Positions 1 through 8,016 of a DNA stretch of 26,256 bases are shown here, piece after piece. Under the pieces are notes generated by a model. The model worked only from the letters and a program-made list of their open reading frames with translations. It was not told where the DNA came from and ran no database searches. Source of the DNA: a bacterium (lineage in GTDB: Bacteria; Spirochaetota; UBA4802; UBA5550); contig JAAENB010000760.1 in NCBI GenBank assembly GCA_024224995.1, positions 1 to 26,256 of the forward strand, read 5' to 3'. The first letter of the stretch is position 1. Each line of letters opens with the position of its first letter. A program made the translations under genes and the position numbers.

Positions 1-14
1 AACCAATGCCCTGT

Positions 15-92
15 GGGCTATTCGGTCCCATACCGGAAACACCCCGGAGGGGTGTAGTCATGTAGCCCGGGGTTTTTAACCCCGGGTAGCCC
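15..92. repeat. Nested GC-rich inverted repeat (REP-like)
   Basis: Three nested or adjacent stems are readable. Outer arms gggcta (15-20) and tagccc (87-92) enclose a 7-bp hairpin (39-45 with 49-55, loop gga) and a 9-bp hairpin (66-74 with 78-86, loop ttt). This is typical of extragenic palindromic repeats. There is no T-tract, so I do not call it an intrinsic terminator. Confidence 0.7.
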
Positions 93-115
93 TGAAACAG
101 ATCCATTTTTTTAAA

Positions 116-166
116 CAGTTTCTGACCTATTTTTCTCTGCCATCCGGTGTCTGAGGGGAGCCGAAG
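116..166 (-). repeat. Dispersed repeat, copy 1
   Basis: Read on the minus strand, this 51-base stretch matches 11094-11144 of the plus strand at 45 of 51 positions with no gaps. Shared blocks include cttcggctcc, accggatggc and gaaaaatagg followed by agaaactg. A shorter related segment lies at 10911-10932. All copies are outside genes or at a gene end, which points to a REP-type family scattered in this genome. Confidence 0.8.
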
Positions 167-188
167 ACCCCCTGACTACAAAAAACTA

Positions 189-217
189 TTGACAGATAGG
201 TTTTTTGCGGGTTTATT
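189..217 (+). promoter_or_regulatory. Possible sigma70-type promoter for the M23/ankyrin lipoprotein
   Basis: A perfect TTGACA at 189-194 is followed after 17 bases by TTTATT (212-217), four of six matches to the -10 consensus. It would leave a 5' UTR of about 55 nt before the GTG at 281. The -10 is weak, so this is tentative. Confidence 0.35.
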
Positions 218-280
218 TCTATAAAATTTAGTATATTTAATACGGAACAGCTAAGTTGTTTCGTATTTTGTGGAGACATA

Positions 281-1531
281 GTGCAAAAATTGACGCTTAA
301 TAGACGAATATCAACATATTTTCTTGTTTTCTCCCTGTTATTGGGAGGATGCGCATCGGGCGGGTCATCAAAAGGGAGTTCAGGAGATTCCAGTGCTGAG
401 GATATCGCCAATGCTATTCTTGAGGGAAAAATAGCCAATATAGAGGAGATGGAAAAGGCTACCAAGGGAGCCCGGAAATGGAGTAAACAGACCTTTTTTC
501 ACCTGGCAGCAAAGAGCGGAAAAACCGAAATTGTCCGGCATTTGATTGAATCGGGCGACGGGGGCAATATAAATGCCCTTGATTCCAGGAAAAACACCCC
601 GCTTCATTACGCCATTTTAAATAACTACCTGGACCTGGCAAAGCTCTTGATCGAGAACGGCGCGGACGTGAATGCCGTAAATAAGGCAGGAAAAGCTCCC
701 ATTCACCTGGCAGCACTTTCCCTGCCGAGCTTCAACAGTTCCATACCGTCAATTGCCCCGGTACGGGGGCGGTATTCTTCGTTTTACGGGATCAGGCATA
801 ATCCCTTTTCCGGGAAATACCAGTTTCACAGCGGTCACGATATTGCGGCACCCGCAGGAACCCGAATAAAAGCAACCGCCTCCGGAAAGGTTATAAAATA
901 CCGGTGGAGCGGCGCCTATGGCAAGGCCATACTGGTACAGCATGGCCATGGCTATATTACGGTTTATGGTCATTGCAGTACCTTCAAAGCAAAGCGGGGA
1001 CAAAAAGTAAAAAGAGGAGAGGTCATTGCCACAGTGGGAGATACGGGCAGGGCCACGGGAGATCATGTTCATTACGAGGTCCGCTTTGGAGGATTGCCCG
1101 TGAATCCCGTGCCATATCTTAATAATAAAAATTATAATAAATTAAAGGGATATGATTTTGCCGCGGTTCTAAAGCTGCTGCTGGCGAAAGGAGTTGATAT
1201 CAACACAAAGGATAGATCCGGAATGGCTCCGCTTCATTATATTGTAATGCGGGACCTTGCCTCAACCAAATTATTTATTTCCCTGGGAGCAAAGGTAAAT
1301 ATCCGGGATAGTAAAGGGATGACCCCGCTGCACTATTCGGTTATGAACAGCATTTCCATTTCAAGGTATCTTTTACGGAACAAGGCAGCAGTAAACGCGC
1401 GAACCTGGGCTACATACCGGGCAAGCGGCGGTAAATATTTCCACAAAGGTACCAGGCCCTTAAATATCGTAATGAAGAACGAATGGCTTGAAATGGCAAA
1501 ACTTCTCTACCGCTTTGGCGGAAGAGAGTGA
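281..1531 (+). CDS. Lipoprotein with M23 metallopeptidase domain inserted in an ankyrin-repeat array
   Basis: A 416-residue predicted outer-envelope lipoprotein starting at GTG 281, with GGAG at 272-275. The signal peptide ends in the lipobox LGGC (Cys24). Ankyrin-type repeats cover about 68-146 (TPLHYAI, LLIENGADVNAVN) and 290-415 (LLLAKGVDINTKD, MTPLHYSV). Between them, about 160-280, is an M23/LytM peptidase domain. It keeps the zinc ligands H183, D187 (HSGHD) and H264 (HVH) and the catalytic-site histidines H231 (YGH) and H262, so it is probably an active peptidoglycan endopeptidase. The peptidase sits after helix 1 (APIHLAA) of one repeat, and helix 2 (AAVLKLLLAKG) resumes beyond it, so the repeat is split rather than the domains lying end to end. 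Location at the cell wall follows from the family; the substrate is not visible from sequence. Confidence 0.93.
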   Translation: MQKLTLNRRISTYFLVFSLLLGGCASGGSSKGSSGDSSAEDIANAILEGKIANIEEMEKATKGARKWSKQTFFHLAAKSGKTEIVRHLIESGDGGNINALDSRKNTPLHYAILNNYLDLAKLLIENGADVNAVNKAGKAPIHLAALSLPSFNSSIPSIAPVRGRYSSFYGIRHNPFSGKYQFHSGHDIAAPAGTRIKATASGKVIKYRWSGAYGKAILVQHGHGYITVYGHCSTFKAKRGQKVKRGEVIATVGDTGRATGDHVHYEVRFGGLPVNPVPYLNNKNYNKLKGYDFAAVLKLLLAKGVDINTKDRSGMAPLHYIVMRDLASTKLFISLGAKVNIRDSKGMTPLHYSVMNSISISRYLLRNKAAVNARTWATYRASGGKYFHKGTRPLNIVMKNEWLEMAKLLYRFGGRE

Positions 1532-1532
1532 T

Positions 1533-1763
1533 TTAACCGAGCCGGCCTACAAGAAAAAAAGCAAAAAATAATGCAAAGATCATTAAGCCTAATATTATCA
1601 AGAATGTAAATGCGATAGTAGGATTTCTATAGACCCACTGATAGAGCCCGCTTTCTTTATAGTTGGAAATTAATTCAAAAGTCTTATTAAACAGAAAAGA
1701 CTTTCCCTTGAAGGACTTTTTTTTTGGTCTTCTGTTGGTAGTGTTGGTGCTTTTTGAATTCAT
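1533..1763 (-). CDS. Small basic single-TM membrane protein, function unknown
   Basis: A 76-residue ORF with a Ser/Asn/Lys-rich basic start (NRRPKKK), a linker and one hydrophobic helix near the C-terminus (about residues 49-71). I recognise no family. I chose the ATG at 1763 because the longer reading needs a TTG at 1838 and runs through the hairpin at 1793-1833; a GGAG lies 14 bases upstream, further than ideal. The gene converges on the M23 lipoprotein, with the stop codons two bases apart. It could be a chance ORF, but the clean TM segment and Lys-rich flank favour a real gene. Confidence 0.5.
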   Translation of the reverse strand: MNSKSTNTTNRRPKKKSFKGKSFLFNKTFELISNYKESGLYQWVYRNPTIAFTFLIILGLMIFALFFAFFLVGRLG

Positions 1764-1792
1764 GTTGTTTTCGCAATCTCCGTTTATGTTTA

Positions 1793-1833
1793 CAACACCG
1801 GGGAGGGGAAAGTGGGGGGCTTTGCCGGTGTTG
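1793..1833. repeat. 9-bp inverted repeat upstream of the small membrane protein
   Basis: The arms caacaccgg (1793-1801) and ccggtgttg (1825-1833) are perfect and enclose a G-rich 23-base loop. It lies between the 3' end of the propeller gene pair (stop at 1876) and the start of the small ORF, so it could end transcription of the pair or act in the 5' region of the small gene. There is no T-tract on the minus strand. Confidence 0.5.
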
Positions 1834-1875
1834 AACAACCATGATGTATTCCGAATGTAATGTCAAGGATCTTTC

Positions 1876-3738
1876 TTACTGTTTTTCCCCTTCGGCGTTA
1901 TATTGTATTAGAAAGCTGTTTTGCAATGCTTCGGGAGTCGTATCATCCAGGCCGCTGCCGGCAAACCCCGTTATGTAAATAACACCTTTCCTGTTAGCCG
2001 TAACTCCATAGGCAACATCTCTTCCCGATGTTTCCAGCATCCGGGACCACTGCATATCTCCGCTAGCCGTATATTTTTGCAGCAGAATGTCTTGTGATGA
2101 TATATTAAGATCGGAACCGGTGTCGTCGTTGCAATAACCGGCAACATAAATATTGTTCAGGCTGTCGATTGATATTCCATGTCCCTCAACGGAGTCCGTA
2201 GAAGCGAAACGCCTGATCCATATATTCCCCCCGGACGGGCTGAATTTTGCCAGGAACAGCTCATTGTCCATGTCTCCGGTAACGTAAATAAAATCGTTCG
2301 AGTCAGCGCTTATATCCTGGCCGCCTTCATAGCCCGTACTACCCAGGAGTGTTGACCATTGCTTTTCTCCATTTGAGTTATAGGCCACGAGCAAACAGTC
2401 GCTGTATCCACTGGTGTTGTGCCCGTCGAAGGTATTCGAGGTTTTCCCGGTAATAATAACCGTTCCCGTTGTTGAGACGGTGACCGCATAGGCTGAAGCG
2501 TAGTGAGCGGTTCGCAGTTGTTTTACCCACAGAGAATCTCCCGATGAGCTATATTTCGCCAGGAATATACCCCGGTATGTTGTTGCCTCTCCGTCCAGGT
2601 TGCCGTTTGTATGCCCGGTAACATAAATGTTCCCGCTACGGTCTTCAGCCAGGCCGTAGGCCCAATCAGCGCCCGGTGAAGCCAGGTGCCTGGTCCATAC
2701 AATGTCTCCCGAAGGGGTGTATTTGAACAGGAAGATATCGCTTCCGCCCTGGTTGGTGAACCCGTCAAAGGTGCCGGGACTGTTAACGGCAGTATAAATG
2801 TATCCCTTGCTATTCACAAGCACGTCATAGCTTGTTTCATTGCCTGAGTTCTGTTGAAGCCGGGACCAGACCGGTTCTCCCGAAGGATTATATTTTACCA
2901 GGAAAGAACCATTTTTATTCGGAGCGGTGTTTCCGTCTCCGTAACCGGCAATGTAAATGTTACCGGTACAGTCTGCTGCCAATCCTCTGGGCCAATTGTA
3001 TGCGGCAAATCCAAACCGTTGCGTGCCTTTCCAGGAGTTGGAGCCCACGGTAATGGTTACCCGGTATTCTTTTGTGCTGTAGTCCGCAGCCATTACAATA
3101 TAGGTTTGTGATGAGGAAAAATCGTTTTCAGTAACATCGCTGATTTGTTCTTCCGTATTAATTGAAACAGAACTGCCGCTGGTGGTGAAAGAGGCTGTGA
3201 GATTGGAAACATCAGTGCCATAGGGGACTTCAATGGAAATGGTATTATCGTACTGGTTAATATTTCCGCTTGCGTATGATGAGAGCTGGCTGTTATGGGA
3301 AGCGTAAAAATAAAAGCCCGTAATATCGTTGGAGCTGTTGAGCGCTTCCGTAACGCTTACGGACCATTGCTGCCTGGTTCCGTCTTCGGCAGTTGTGGTA
3401 TAGAGAACAGGGCCGGAACTGAAATCAACTTGTTCTCCTGAAGCGGGAGATATACCGGCTTTTTCAGGAATGGTAATCACCGGGGCAAGGTCTGTTAAAC
3501 CGGAGCCGTAGCCTACAGTAACGAAGACAGTAAAGCTTTCCGTATTAATCAGAGCAGTCCCGCTCTGCCCGGAGACCTCAAAGGAAAGAATCTCTTTTGA
3601 CGTGCTCGGCAGAATCCTGGTGGTATCTTCTCCGTAGCTCAGTCCCTCGTTAATGACGTTCCCACAAGAAGTAAGGCCGATAATCATTGCAATGGAGCAT
3701 ATCTTGAATAAAAGAGACAGTTTTTTTATAGCGTTCAT
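1876..3738 (-). CDS. Lipoprotein with two Ig-like domains and a seven-repeat SBBP-type beta-propeller (downstream paralogue)
   Basis: A 620-residue predicted lipoprotein starting at ATG 3738 (MNAIKK), with lipobox LTSC (Cys25). The open frame continues upstream to 4029 but would overlap the preceding gene, and the signal peptide fixes the start. Two DUF5018-like beta-sandwich modules come first (about 45-130 and 135-230; motifs ISPASGEQVDFSS and YTTTAEDGTRQQW, then ITGFYF and TYIVMAADYSTKEYRVTI). The rest holds seven repeats around the core GLAxDxxGNIYVTGxT, each ending in a FLxKYxxSGxxxW strand, as in SBBP repeats (PF06739). The role is probably surface binding or adhesion; no enzyme motif is visible. 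The start lies one base after the upstream paralogue's stop, so the pair should be co-transcribed and translationally coupled. The Shine-Dalgarno is weak (aagga, about 14 bases upstream), which fits coupling. Confidence 0.9.
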   Translation of the reverse strand: MNAIKKLSLLFKICSIAMIIGLTSCGNVINEGLSYGEDTTRILPSTSKEILSFEVSGQSGTALINTESFTVFVTVGYGSGLTDLAPVITIPEKAGISPASGEQVDFSSGPVLYTTTAEDGTRQQWSVSVTEALNSSNDITGFYFYASHNSQLSSYASGNINQYDNTISIEVPYGTDVSNLTASFTTSGSSVSINTEEQISDVTENDFSSSQTYIVMAADYSTKEYRVTITVGSNSWKGTQRFGFAAYNWPRGLAADCTGNIYIAGYGDGNTAPNKNGSFLVKYNPSGEPVWSRLQQNSGNETSYDVLVNSKGYIYTAVNSPGTFDGFTNQGGSDIFLFKYTPSGDIVWTRHLASPGADWAYGLAEDRSGNIYVTGHTNGNLDGEATTYRGIFLAKYSSSGDSLWVKQLRTAHYASAYAVTVSTTGTVIITGKTSNTFDGHNTSGYSDCLLVAYNSNGEKQWSTLLGSTGYEGGQDISADSNDFIYVTGDMDNELFLAKFSPSGGNIWIRRFASTDSVEGHGISIDSLNNIYVAGYCNDDTGSDLNISSQDILLQKYTASGDMQWSRMLETSGRDVAYGVTANRKGVIYITGFAGSGLDDTTPEALQNSFLIQYNAEGEKQ

Positions 3739-3739
3739 T

Positions 3740-5620
3740 TTATTGCCGTTTTCCTTCGGAAGTATATTGCGACAGGAACAGGTCATCCCCGCCTGCGTAT
3801 GGCTGCCCGTCCATACTTTGCGTTGTATACCCGGATACATAAATAAGACCTGAACGATCCGTTGCAACTGCATAGCCGCAATCATCATTATTTGATCCCC
3901 ACTTTCGTACCCACTCATTATCTCCTGATGCATTAAACTTTGCCAGGAATACATCAACATCGCCCGGGCTGATATAGATATAGCTGGTTCTCCCGGTAAG
4001 ATAGAGATTATCGTCTTTATCAACAGCAATTCCGTGAGCCGGGTAGGAATAGCTTGTTTCTATTCCAAGAGTCTTGAGAAGGGTTCTTTCTCCGGCAGCA
4101 TTATATTTAACAAGGAGGAGAGCGGAAATACCGGGGTTGCTTGTTCCGCTAAAGGTACCTCCGGTGTAACCGGCAATACAAATGGAACCGGAATTATCCA
4201 GGGTGACAGCATAGCCGATATCAGTTTTATCGGATCCTAAAAGCTCCGTCCATAGTTTATTACCATCGGAAGAATACTTGACCAGGAGTAGATCAATACC
4301 GCCCTGATTTGTCTTGCCGTCCGGAGAACCGGAGGTTCTGCCCACAACATAGATATTGCCGCTATTGTCAATAGTGAGCGCGTAAGCAATATCATCATTA
4401 CTTGATCCCATTAGCCTTGTCCAGATTTTATTCCCATCCGGATCATGTTTAACCAGTATAAGGTCGGCGTTTCCCGCGTATGGTTGACCATCCACAGAGC
4501 TGCTTGCGCTTCCGGTGATATATATATACCCATTGCTGTCGATAGCTATTGCGTAGTACCCTTCGTTATTCAGTTTACTCCAGAGTTTGTCGCCCGAGGA
4601 ATTATATTTAACCAGGAAAGAATTGCTGCTGCCGTCGTTTATATTCCCGTCGAAATTACCTGAAGTGGAACCGGTAACATAAATGTTATCGCCCTGGTCT
4701 ATGGCAACGCCATACGCCCGGTCATTGCTTGTTGTTCCCAGCACCCGGGCCCACTTGCGGGAACCTGTTTTATCGTATTTGACCAGGAGCATGTTGATAT
4801 CGCTGGAATATTCGGTATCATTGAGTTCACCTGCTGTTGATCCCGCGAGGTACAGGCTGCCTTCACTGTCAATAGCCATATGTTTTATTTCCTGGTCACT
4901 TATGGTGCCGTACTGCTGTGTTCCCTGCCAGGGGTTATCGCCAATGCTTACTTTTACGTCATAGGCGAACTCAGTTGAGTCTGCCGCTGTAACTGTGTAT
5001 CTCAGGGGGCTCGAAAAATCATTAACAGTGGAATCGCTTTGTTGTACAATCGTTCCTATTTTTATCTGTTTTCCCGAGGTAGAAAACGAGGCTTTTAAGT
5101 CTGAAGGATTGGTTCCAAAAGGGAGTTCCGCCGTAATCGCGGCTCCCGTAATAACACCGGAAACGGGTGAAATCAGCCGGGGGTTATGCTCTGTTTTAAA
5201 AGAGAACTCCGTAATGGCTTTCGCGTCACTTAAAGCCTCTGTTATAGTAACCTTCCAGATCTGAACACTATTGTCTTCCGCCGTAACCGTATAGCTTACG
5301 GGATTGCTGCTAAAACTGACTTGTTTCCCTGAAGCGGGAGATACTTGTGCTCCATTGGGGAGTGATATTACGGGAGAAAGAAGGCTCAGTCCTGTGCCGT
5401 ATGCCACTTCAAGGGTGATGGTGTGGTTATTCCTGTCTATCTGGGCGAGCGCGGTTTGAGCTGGAAGCTCAAACGAGAGTACGTCATTATTAGAGCTTTT
5501 TGGAGTTTCTTCTATAATATCACCAAATTGCTGTTTCTCTCCAATGGTGTTGGAACATGAAACAAGGGAAAGCGTAATTAGCAGGATGCTCATTACGGGA
5601 AGCAGGACCAATCTTTTCAT
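3740..5620 (-). CDS. Lipoprotein with two Ig-like domains and a seven-repeat SBBP-type beta-propeller (upstream paralogue)
   Basis: A 626-residue predicted lipoprotein with lipobox LVSC (Cys22) and a strong GGAGG six bases before the ATG at 5620. The layout matches the downstream gene: two DUF5018-like modules (VLSFELPAQT...SPASGKQVSFSS, then ITEFSFKTEHN...YTVTAADSTEFAYDV) followed by seven SBBP-type repeats (AYGVAIDQGDNIYVTGST, AYALTIDNSGNIYVVGRT and so on), ending in SEGKRQ against AEGEKQ in its neighbour. The two are clear tandem paralogues. Export and surface anchoring follow from the lipobox; ligand and function cannot be read from the sequence. The gene is transcribed divergently from the yej operon. 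Confidence 0.92.
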   Translation of the reverse strand: MKRLVLLPVMSILLITLSLVSCSNTIGEKQQFGDIIEETPKSSNNDVLSFELPAQTALAQIDRNNHTITLEVAYGTGLSLLSPVISLPNGAQVSPASGKQVSFSSNPVSYTVTAEDNSVQIWKVTITEALSDAKAITEFSFKTEHNPRLISPVSGVITGAAITAELPFGTNPSDLKASFSTSGKQIKIGTIVQQSDSTVNDFSSPLRYTVTAADSTEFAYDVKVSIGDNPWQGTQQYGTISDQEIKHMAIDSEGSLYLAGSTAGELNDTEYSSDINMLLVKYDKTGSRKWARVLGTTSNDRAYGVAIDQGDNIYVTGSTSGNFDGNINDGSSNSFLVKYNSSGDKLWSKLNNEGYYAIAIDSNGYIYITGSASSSVDGQPYAGNADLILVKHDPDGNKIWTRLMGSSNDDIAYALTIDNSGNIYVVGRTSGSPDGKTNQGGIDLLLVKYSSDGNKLWTELLGSDKTDIGYAVTLDNSGSICIAGYTGGTFSGTSNPGISALLLVKYNAAGERTLLKTLGIETSYSYPAHGIAVDKDDNLYLTGRTSYIYISPGDVDVFLAKFNASGDNEWVRKWGSNNDDCGYAVATDRSGLIYVSGYTTQSMDGQPYAGGDDLFLSQYTSEGKRQ

Positions 5621-5669
5621 AGGATTCCTCCATTAGTTATAGTGGTTCTGATTTGTATAAAAGGGGGTG

Positions 5670-5706
5670 TATTGACAAAAAATACCTGGTGTATGTTTTG
5701 TCAATA
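5670..5706. promoter_or_regulatory. Large inverted repeat in the divergent intergenic region (possible operator)
   Basis: Arms ttgacaaaaaatac (5672-5685) and gtatgttttgtcaa (5691-5704) match at 13 of 14 positions around a 5-base centre, and two more flanking pairs extend them. The region separates the divergent propeller-lipoprotein and yejB genes. Each arm starts with TTGACA, but neither has a good -10 at the right distance, so a regulator-binding site is as likely as a promoter. Confidence 0.5.
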
Positions 5707-5760
5707 AAATAATTGGTTTTTTTGTGTTTTTTTAGGGCAGATTTGTGCGATTGAAAGAAG

Positions 5761-5789
5761 TTGACATAAAAATTATCATAATATAATAT
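5761..5789 (+). promoter_or_regulatory. yejB: Promoter of the yej operon
   Basis: TTGACA (5761-5766) is followed by an AT-rich run containing TATAAT (5782-5787, spacing 15) and TAATAT (5784-5789, spacing 17). Either gives a sigma70-type promoter with a 5' UTR of about 50 nt before the ATG at 5844. Confidence 0.7.
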
Positions 5790-5843
5790 GCACAGCATTA
5801 TGTACGGTTGAAACAGGCGAGCGTATTGTTGAATGGAGATTGA

Positions 5844-6863
5844 ATGCGAGCGTATTTAATAAGAAGATTGTTGCTGATTATACCTACCTTTCTTGGTATT
5901 ACTATAATGGTTTTTACGATAACCCGGTTTGTACCGGGCGGACCCATTGAGCGGGCTTTTGCGGAGGCTCAAGCCGCATCTGCTACAATGCCCGGTGGGG
6001 GAGTCGGCATACAAAAGGCTCCTTTGTCGGAAGAGCAGTTGAATGATTTAAAGAAGTATTATGGTTTTGACAAACCTGTTGTAGTGGCTTATTTTCTCTG
6101 GCTGGGGAAAGTTATTCAGCTGGATCTGGGAGATTCCAGTTTGTACCAGGAGCCGGTCTGGGATATTATAAAGGATAAATTACCGGTATCGCTTTTTTAC
6201 GGCATATTGTCTTTAATCCTGACCTATGCGGTTTGCATTCCCCTGGGAATAATAAAGGCAATAAAGCATAAAACAGCTCTTGACAATACCACATCGATCC
6301 TTGTTTTTTTTGGATATGCTATTCCTAATTATGTTGTAGGAGTTATGCTATTAATAATGTTTGTTTCATGGCTGGATATTTTTCCACTGGCGGGATTTAC
6401 CAGTGATAATTTTAGCGAGCTTGGTTTCTGGGAACAGATCAAAGATGTTCTTTATCACGCCGTTTTACCCCTTGCTTCTTATATGGCAGGCAGTTTTGCT
6501 GTTATGACCTTTATGATGAAGAATTCCCTTATGGACCACCTGGCTTCCGATTTTGTACGTACAGCTATGGCAAAGGGGCTTTCCTTTAAACAGGCCATTT
6601 TTAAGCACGCAATAAAGAACAGTCTTATTCCCCTGGCAACTCATTTTGGAAATGCCCTGTCTCTTATTTTAATGGGATCATACCTTGTTGAAGTAATATT
6701 TAATATCGATGGTATGGGACTTTTGGGAATTACTTCAATATTGCGAAGAGACTACCCGGTGGTTATGGGAACACTGGCCATATCGTCATTATTATTTATG
6801 ATAGGGAATATCCTGTCGGATATATGTGTCGCGCTTGTTGATCCGCGGGTTAAATTTGAGTAA
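5844..6863 (+). CDS. yejB: Oligopeptide/microcin-C-type ABC transporter permease, YejB family
   Basis: An inner-membrane permease subunit of 339 residues (E. coli YejB is about 364). It begins MRAYLIRRLLLIIPTFLGI with the usual first TM helix and FVPGGPIERAF. A periplasmic loop follows (about 40-100), then further TM helices and the cytoplasmic EAA loop (VRTAMAKGLSFKQAIFKHA) that contacts the ATPase. The end, LSDICVALVDPRVKFE, is typical of this family. The ATG at 5844 has GGAG at 5835-5838. It is the first gene of the operon and pairs with the next permease to form the channel. Family knowledge suggests uptake of peptides or peptide-like compounds; the actual substrate cannot be read here. 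Confidence 0.95.
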   Translation: MRAYLIRRLLLIIPTFLGITIMVFTITRFVPGGPIERAFAEAQAASATMPGGGVGIQKAPLSEEQLNDLKKYYGFDKPVVVAYFLWLGKVIQLDLGDSSLYQEPVWDIIKDKLPVSLFYGILSLILTYAVCIPLGIIKAIKHKTALDNTTSILVFFGYAIPNYVVGVMLLIMFVSWLDIFPLAGFTSDNFSELGFWEQIKDVLYHAVLPLASYMAGSFAVMTFMMKNSLMDHLASDFVRTAMAKGLSFKQAIFKHAIKNSLIPLATHFGNALSLILMGSYLVEVIFNIDGMGLLGITSILRRDYPVVMGTLAISSLLFMIGNILSDICVALVDPRVKFE

Positions 6864-6888
6864 AACCGGTGGCGAATGGAGTAGATGC

Positions 6889-7983
6889 GTGATAGGACTA
6901 AATAGGATCAAGAAAAAAATCGCAAAACGATTAAACCCTTTAACCGTAGAGAAGCTTCGCAGGTTCAGGAGCATTAAAAGAGGATATTATTCATTATTGA
7001 TCTTTCTTTTTATGATTCTTTTTTCGTTGGGAGCGGAGCTTTTTATTAATAATCGTGCCCTGGTGGTAAAATATAACGGGAAGCATTATTTTCCTACCTA
7101 TGGCGCGATTATCCCGGGGAAGGAATTGGGTCTGGATTATGAGTATGAAACAAATTACCGCATGCTCGCTGAAAAGTTTAAAAAAGAAAGAAAGGAAGGG
7201 AAGAGTGACAATTATGTTCTGCTTCCTGTTGTTCCCTATAACGCCTTTGAAACAGATTCCATTGAAGGAAAGTTCCCGCCTTTTCCTCCGTCAATAAAGA
7301 GGGAGCATTATCTTGGGACCGACAAGACCGGGCGGGATATTGTTGCCCGTCTTGTGTATGGTTTCAGGATAGCGGTTTTTTTCTCGCTCATACTCATGGT
7401 CTTTAATTATACCATCGGAGTTTCCCTGGGCCTGCTTATGGGATATCGTGGAGGCTGGTTTGATCTATTTGTGCAGAGGCTTATTGAAATATGGAACAAT
7501 ATTCCCTATTTATATGCCATAATTATCCTTGCTTCAATTATTGATCCAAGTTTTTTTACTCTTCTTGTGATCATGGTATTTTTTGGCTGGATGACCATGA
7601 CCTGGTATATGAGAACCGCCACATATAAAGAAAAAGAAAGGGAATATGTTATGGCAGCAAAGGCTCTGGGAGCCTCAAATTCCAGGATACTGTTCAAGCA
7701 TATTCTGCCAAATACGGTTTCCATTATAGTTACGTTCATTCCTTTTTCCATAGCGGCAGGGATAACGGCCTTAACAGCCCTGGATTTTCTGGGATTTGGC
7801 TTGCGGCCGCCTACACCAAGCTGGGGTAAGTTGTTAAGTGAAGCGTCAGAGTTGAGAACTGATGCTGCCTGGATTGGTATTTCTATTATTTCAATGCTGG
7901 TAGTTGTTCTTACTATGGTAACATTTATTGGAGAAGCAATCCGTGAAGCATTTGACCCTAAAATGCATACAACGTATGAATAA
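6889..7983 (+). CDS. yejE: Oligopeptide/microcin-C-type ABC transporter permease, YejE family
   Basis: The second permease subunit. I place the start at GTG 6889, with GGAG at 6878-6881 seven bases upstream, giving 364 residues. An earlier GTG at 6826 lies inside yejB and has no ribosome site. The N-terminal stretch LNPLTVEKLRRFRS, RGYYSLLIFL, then SLGAELFINN and YNGKHYFPTY is the YejE signature and separates it from generic DppC/OppC proteins. HYLGTDKTGRDIVARLVYGFR precedes the permease domain. The EAA loop is EYVMAAKALGASNSRILFKHI, and LDFLGFGLRPPTPSWG is the conserved later segment. It lies 25 bases after yejB. Confidence 0.95.
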   Translation: MIGLNRIKKKIAKRLNPLTVEKLRRFRSIKRGYYSLLIFLFMILFSLGAELFINNRALVVKYNGKHYFPTYGAIIPGKELGLDYEYETNYRMLAEKFKKERKEGKSDNYVLLPVVPYNAFETDSIEGKFPPFPPSIKREHYLGTDKTGRDIVARLVYGFRIAVFFSLILMVFNYTIGVSLGLLMGYRGGWFDLFVQRLIEIWNNIPYLYAIIILASIIDPSFFTLLVIMVFFGWMTMTWYMRTATYKEKEREYVMAAKALGASNSRILFKHILPNTVSIIVTFIPFSIAAGITALTALDFLGFGLRPPTPSWGKLLSEASELRTDAAWIGISIISMLVVVLTMVTFIGEAIREAFDPKMHTTYE

Positions 7984-8016
7984 AAGTTGATATAAGTATA
8001 TTATTAAGGAGAGATT

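Larger units (their letters stand above)
1..280. other. Non-coding leader with REP-like repeats before the M23/ankyrin gene
   Basis: No convincing gene lies here; an open frame on the minus strand reads across the repeats and into the next gene and has no family features. The stretch holds a nested inverted repeat (15-92), one copy of a dispersed repeat (116-166, minus strand) and a possible promoter (189-217) for the gene starting at 281. The left edge of the window cuts whatever lies upstream. Confidence 0.7.

Noticed and set aside
1764..1838. TTG start for the small membrane protein
   Set aside because: It runs through a 9-bp inverted repeat, has a non-ATG start and no ribosome site.
3739..4029. 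Open N-terminal extension of the downstream propeller gene (717 codons in total)
   Set aside because: It overlaps the coding region of the upstream paralogue and would hide a clear lipoprotein signal at 3738.
6826..6888. Earlier GTG start for yejE inside yejB
   Set aside because: No ribosome site there; GTG 6889 has GGAG at proper distance and matches the usual YejE length.
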